DNA of 64,000 bases, taken from contig NZ_AP026802.1 in assembly GCF_033095985.1 (NCBI RefSeq), forward strand, positions 1,984,001 through 2,048,000, written 5' to 3'. Positions 61,827-64,000 of this stretch are shown here, one piece after another. Every line of letters begins with the position of its first letter. Position 1 is the first letter of the stretch. Under the pieces are notes generated by a model. It made no database searches and was not told the DNA's origin. It saw nothing but the letters and a program-made list of their open reading frames with translations. The translations under genes were made by a program, and so were the position numbers. This DNA comes from Xylocopilactobacillus apicola. Its GTDB lineage: Bacteria > Bacillota > Bacilli > Lactobacillales > Lactobacillaceae.

Positions 61827-62669
61827 CTATGCTTGAACGCCACCAATGGTAACTATGGCGATAATTTCATTCATTAATTTCTTCATCGACTTACATTCTA
61901 CTTCAATTGTTCGTCCATCTAGGCGTTTAACTTCTTGTAACTGCGAAATTGCATCAGCTTGCGCAGTGTTGTAGACCTGAATTTTTAAAGTATATGGCGG
62001 CTTAACTTCCTGCAGCTTCGAATACGGTGCTGGATTATCCAGCACTTCTTTAACTGCATTGATCGTGTCAGAATAAATTTTCTTCTTCGGATAACTAAGA
62101 GCAGCATAACGGGCCAAAGATTTCTTGGTTTCAACAAATTTCGCCGTCGAAAACATCTTATCATCTACCAACTGTTCTCTCAAAGAAGAATCACCGACTA
62201 TTAAAGTGACTGGCACGCCTACTTCTGCGGCGTAAGCGGCATTAATGGTCGTTTCATTTTGATACTGGCCGTTAATCCAAAGCTTGTAAGCAGAGCGCGC
62301 ACTATAGCCATGATCCATATTGCCGCCTTGTTTACCAATTCCAGAATGGTAACCGACGAAAAATACTTGGTCGAACGATGAGTCGAAACAACTCATCATA
62401 TAATCCTCGCGCGGATAACCATTGATCAAAGACACTCGATCGTCAATTTCTGAAAGATAATTGTAATTTAAATTATTCCCTCTGGCATGCGAGTCAGAAA
62501 TTACAATTTCATACACTGCCGCATTGTTCTTGGACTCTTTGATGCCTTTTAAAACCCAGCCCACTTGCTCGTTATATAATTTTCTAAAATCAGCGGTATC
62601 TTGACTTTCCATGTTCCAATCAACAATGCCCGCCAAGCCTTCAATATCAGTCGAAATATATATTTTCAT
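61827..62669 (-). CDS. M55-family D-aminopeptidase (DppA-like)
   Basis: 280 aa: MKIYISTDIEGLAGIVDW with the metal Asp and Glu, EIVISDSHARGNNLNY, FFVGYHSGIGKQGGNMDHGYS, INAAYAAEVGVPV. Members remove D-amino acids such as D-Ala from peptides, often near dipeptide transporters for cell-wall peptide use. 9 bases after the binding-protein gene. Confidence 0.9.
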   Translation of the reverse strand: MKIYISTDIEGLAGIVDWNMESQDTADFRKLYNEQVGWVLKGIKESKNNAAVYEIVISDSHARGNNLNYNYLSEIDDRVSLINGYPREDYMMSCFDSSFDQVFFVGYHSGIGKQGGNMDHGYSARSAYKLWINGQYQNETTINAAYAAEVGVPVTLIVGDSSLREQLVDDKMFSTAKFVETKKSLARYAALSYPKKKIYSDTINAVKEVLDNPAPYSKLQEVKPPYTLKIQVYNTAQADAISQLQEVKRLDGRTIEVECKSMKKLMNEIIAIVTIGGVQA

Positions 62670-62678
62670 TTAATCCTC

Positions 62679-64000
62679 CTATTTCCAGTAAGCGTTCTTA
62701 TAATAAGGGAAGCCCATCGGTCCCATCACGACGCCTTTAAGATGCGGATTGATCAAATAAACATTTGAAAGATAGTATAAAGGAGTAAGTGGAGATTTTT
62801 CAGAAACGTATTTATTAGCTTCCTGCATCGTCTCCCACCGTTTGGCTGGATCATCAGCATACTTAATATTTGCCGTTTCGATTAATTGATCATAGTGACT
62901 GTCTTTCCATTTGCCGCTATTATTGCTGTTATCTGATTTCAAAAGGTTCAAAAAGTCGGTCGGATCAGCATAAGTTGGGGTCCAGCCACCAAGCACTGTA
63001 TCAAAATCACCCGATCTCATTGCTGATAAACGACTGTTAAAAGGAACTGTTTTAACAGAAATTTTCAGATTAGATAAATGCGATTCCATTTGCGATTGTA
63101 AAAATTCAACCACCCGCTTAGTCTTATCATCGTTACTGCAAAGAATGCTAAATTCTGCTGACTGCATCCCTAGCTCGGATAAACCCTTAGTCCATAACTC
63201 TTTAGCTTTAGCAGGATCATATTTATTAAGCGAACCTGCATCTTTTGCAAAATCAGTTTTAGTGCTCGGATTTTTAAATCCTGTTGGCACAAAACCAGTT
63301 GCTGGCACTGATTTATCCTGAAGAACTTTGTCTGTTAATTGTTTGAAGTTGATCGACATCGAAATAGCTTGTCTAATTTTCTCATTTGAGAACAGCGTCT
63401 TTTGCGTGTTGTAAGACAGATAATAAGTTCCAGGAACTTTACGAACAACCAAATCCTTGTTATTTTCCTGATTCTTGACTTCTGTACCAGAAATTGGAAA
63501 CAGGTCTAGATCTTTAGATTCGTATTGATAGACGCCGGTTTGCTGGCTCTTCACAACCGTGACCTTAATTTTATCAAGATGAACATTTTTGAGATCGCGA
63601 TAGTGCGGATTCTTCTCATAGGTCCACTTATCGTTGGTGCCGTCCCAGCCTTTTAGCACGTAAGCTCCGTTGTAGAGCGTGGTCTTAGCCGTAGTCCCAT
63701 ACTTCTTGCCCTGCGATTCAACAAATTCCTTATTCAGTGGAAATGAAGCGCTCATCGCCATGATTGAAGGAAAATAAGGAATTGCATGATCTAATTGGAT
63801 TTCCAATTTATATTTTCCAAGTGCTTTGATCCCAAACTCTTTGGGATCCATCTTGCCTTCGTTGACTTCTTTATAGTTTTTGACGCCATCTAAGAAGTAA
63901 GCTTGCTCTGACTTAGTTTTTGGATCAACCGTTCTTTGCCAGCCATAAACAAAATCATCTGCTGTAACTGGCTTACCATTACTCCATTTTCCATCGTGTT
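62679..64000 (-). CDS. Peptide ABC transporter binding protein (OppA-like), partial
   Basis: The frame stays open to the right edge, reading KWSNGKPVTADDFVYGWQRT, the N-terminal hallmark of SBP_bac_5 proteins, so the true start lies outside. Visible part includes YYLSYNTQKTLFSNEKIRQAIS, TGFVPTGFKNPS and the C-terminal domain with NYVSEKSPLTPLYYLSNVYL. Captures peptides for import. It heads the group with the M55 and M42 peptidases. Confidence 0.9.
   Translation of the reverse strand, partial: HDGKWSNGKPVTADDFVYGWQRTVDPKTKSEQAYFLDGVKNYKEVNEGKMDPKEFGIKALGKYKLEIQLDHAIPYFPSIMAMSASFPLNKEFVESQGKKYGTTAKTTLYNGAYVLKGWDGTNDKWTYEKNPHYRDLKNVHLDKIKVTVVKSQQTGVYQYESKDLDLFPISGTEVKNQENNKDLVVRKVPGTYYLSYNTQKTLFSNEKIRQAISMSINFKQLTDKVLQDKSVPATGFVPTGFKNPSTKTDFAKDAGSLNKYDPAKAKELWTKGLSELGMQSAEFSILCSNDDKTKRVVEFLQSQMESHLSNLKISVKTVPFNSRLSAMRSGDFDTVLGGWTPTYADPTDFLNLLKSDNSNNSGKWKDSHYDQLIETANIKYADDPAKRWETMQEANKYVSEKSPLTPLYYLSNVYLINPHLKGVVMGPMGFPYYKNAYWK

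Overview
ORGANISM. The window is about 38% GC and looks like a Lactobacillaceae (Firmicutes) chromosome. The S10-spc-alpha ribosomal block runs into rplQ and an ECF-transporter module, S14 is the short zinc-ribbon form, a lipoteichoic-acid synthase and a PerR-type repressor are present, and the tRNA genes lack an encoded CCA. The genus cannot be fixed from what is visible.

LAYOUT. (1) 1-2.6 kb: a tandem array of at least four membrane-anchored paralogues of unknown function, followed by an orphan HicB-like protein. (2) 2.9-9.7 kb: an ABC importer of the TrpXYZ type (ATPase, permease, binding lipoprotein) plus two further binding lipoproteins. Each of the three binding-protein units has its own promoter, a 20-21 codon leader peptide and a terminator placed just before the structural gene. 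The leader peptides end in runs of Phe, Tyr or mixed Phe/Tyr codons, so I read them as ribosome-mediated attenuators for aromatic amino acids. A Panacea-type toxin-antitoxin pair sits inside this cluster between 58-bp direct repeats. (3) 9.7-13.4 kb: a LytTR response regulator and HPK10-type kinase, two small membrane proteins each preceded by a two-turn LytTR operator, and a broken zeta-toxin pair. (4) 13.5-17.7 kb: a BceRSAB-type peptide-antibiotic module whose permease gene is frameshifted. (5) 18-25 kb: mgtA, cfa, truA, ecfT and ecfA2/A1. (6) 25.4-39.4 kb: rplQ back to rpsJ, including rpoA, secY, adk, infA and rpmJ; S3 carries an unusual Asn/Arg/Gly-rich tail. (7) 39.4-48.7 kb: macro-domain protein, shikimate kinase, MsrA/MsrB, a long LtaS, YkuJ-like protein, a GT4 glycosyltransferase with an extra C-terminal domain, tRNA-Leu, PerR, six tRNAs, chorismate mutase and tRNA-Ser. 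(8) 48.7-57.4 kb: an 8.7-kb phage-satellite-like island integrated at the 3' end of tRNA-Ser(UGA). It has 68-bp att repeats, 11-bp-spaced arm sites, an iteron origin, a P4-type primase-helicase, divergent repressor and Cro-like genes with palindromic operators, and a tyrosine integrase. (9) 57.5-60.5 kb: HicB-HicA-HicB, a DUF1877-like protein, a one-spacer CRISPR relic and a type I toxin with an antisense RNA. (10) 60.7-64 kb: an M42 peptidase, an M55 D-aminopeptidase and an OppA-like binding protein running off the right edge.

HOW IT FITS TOGETHER. The strongest novelty candidate is the attenuator family. The operon coding the shared permease and ATPase has a leader with both Phe and Tyr codons. 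One orphan binding protein has a Phe-only leader and the other a Tyr-only leader. This predicts one transport core served by three separately regulated receptors.
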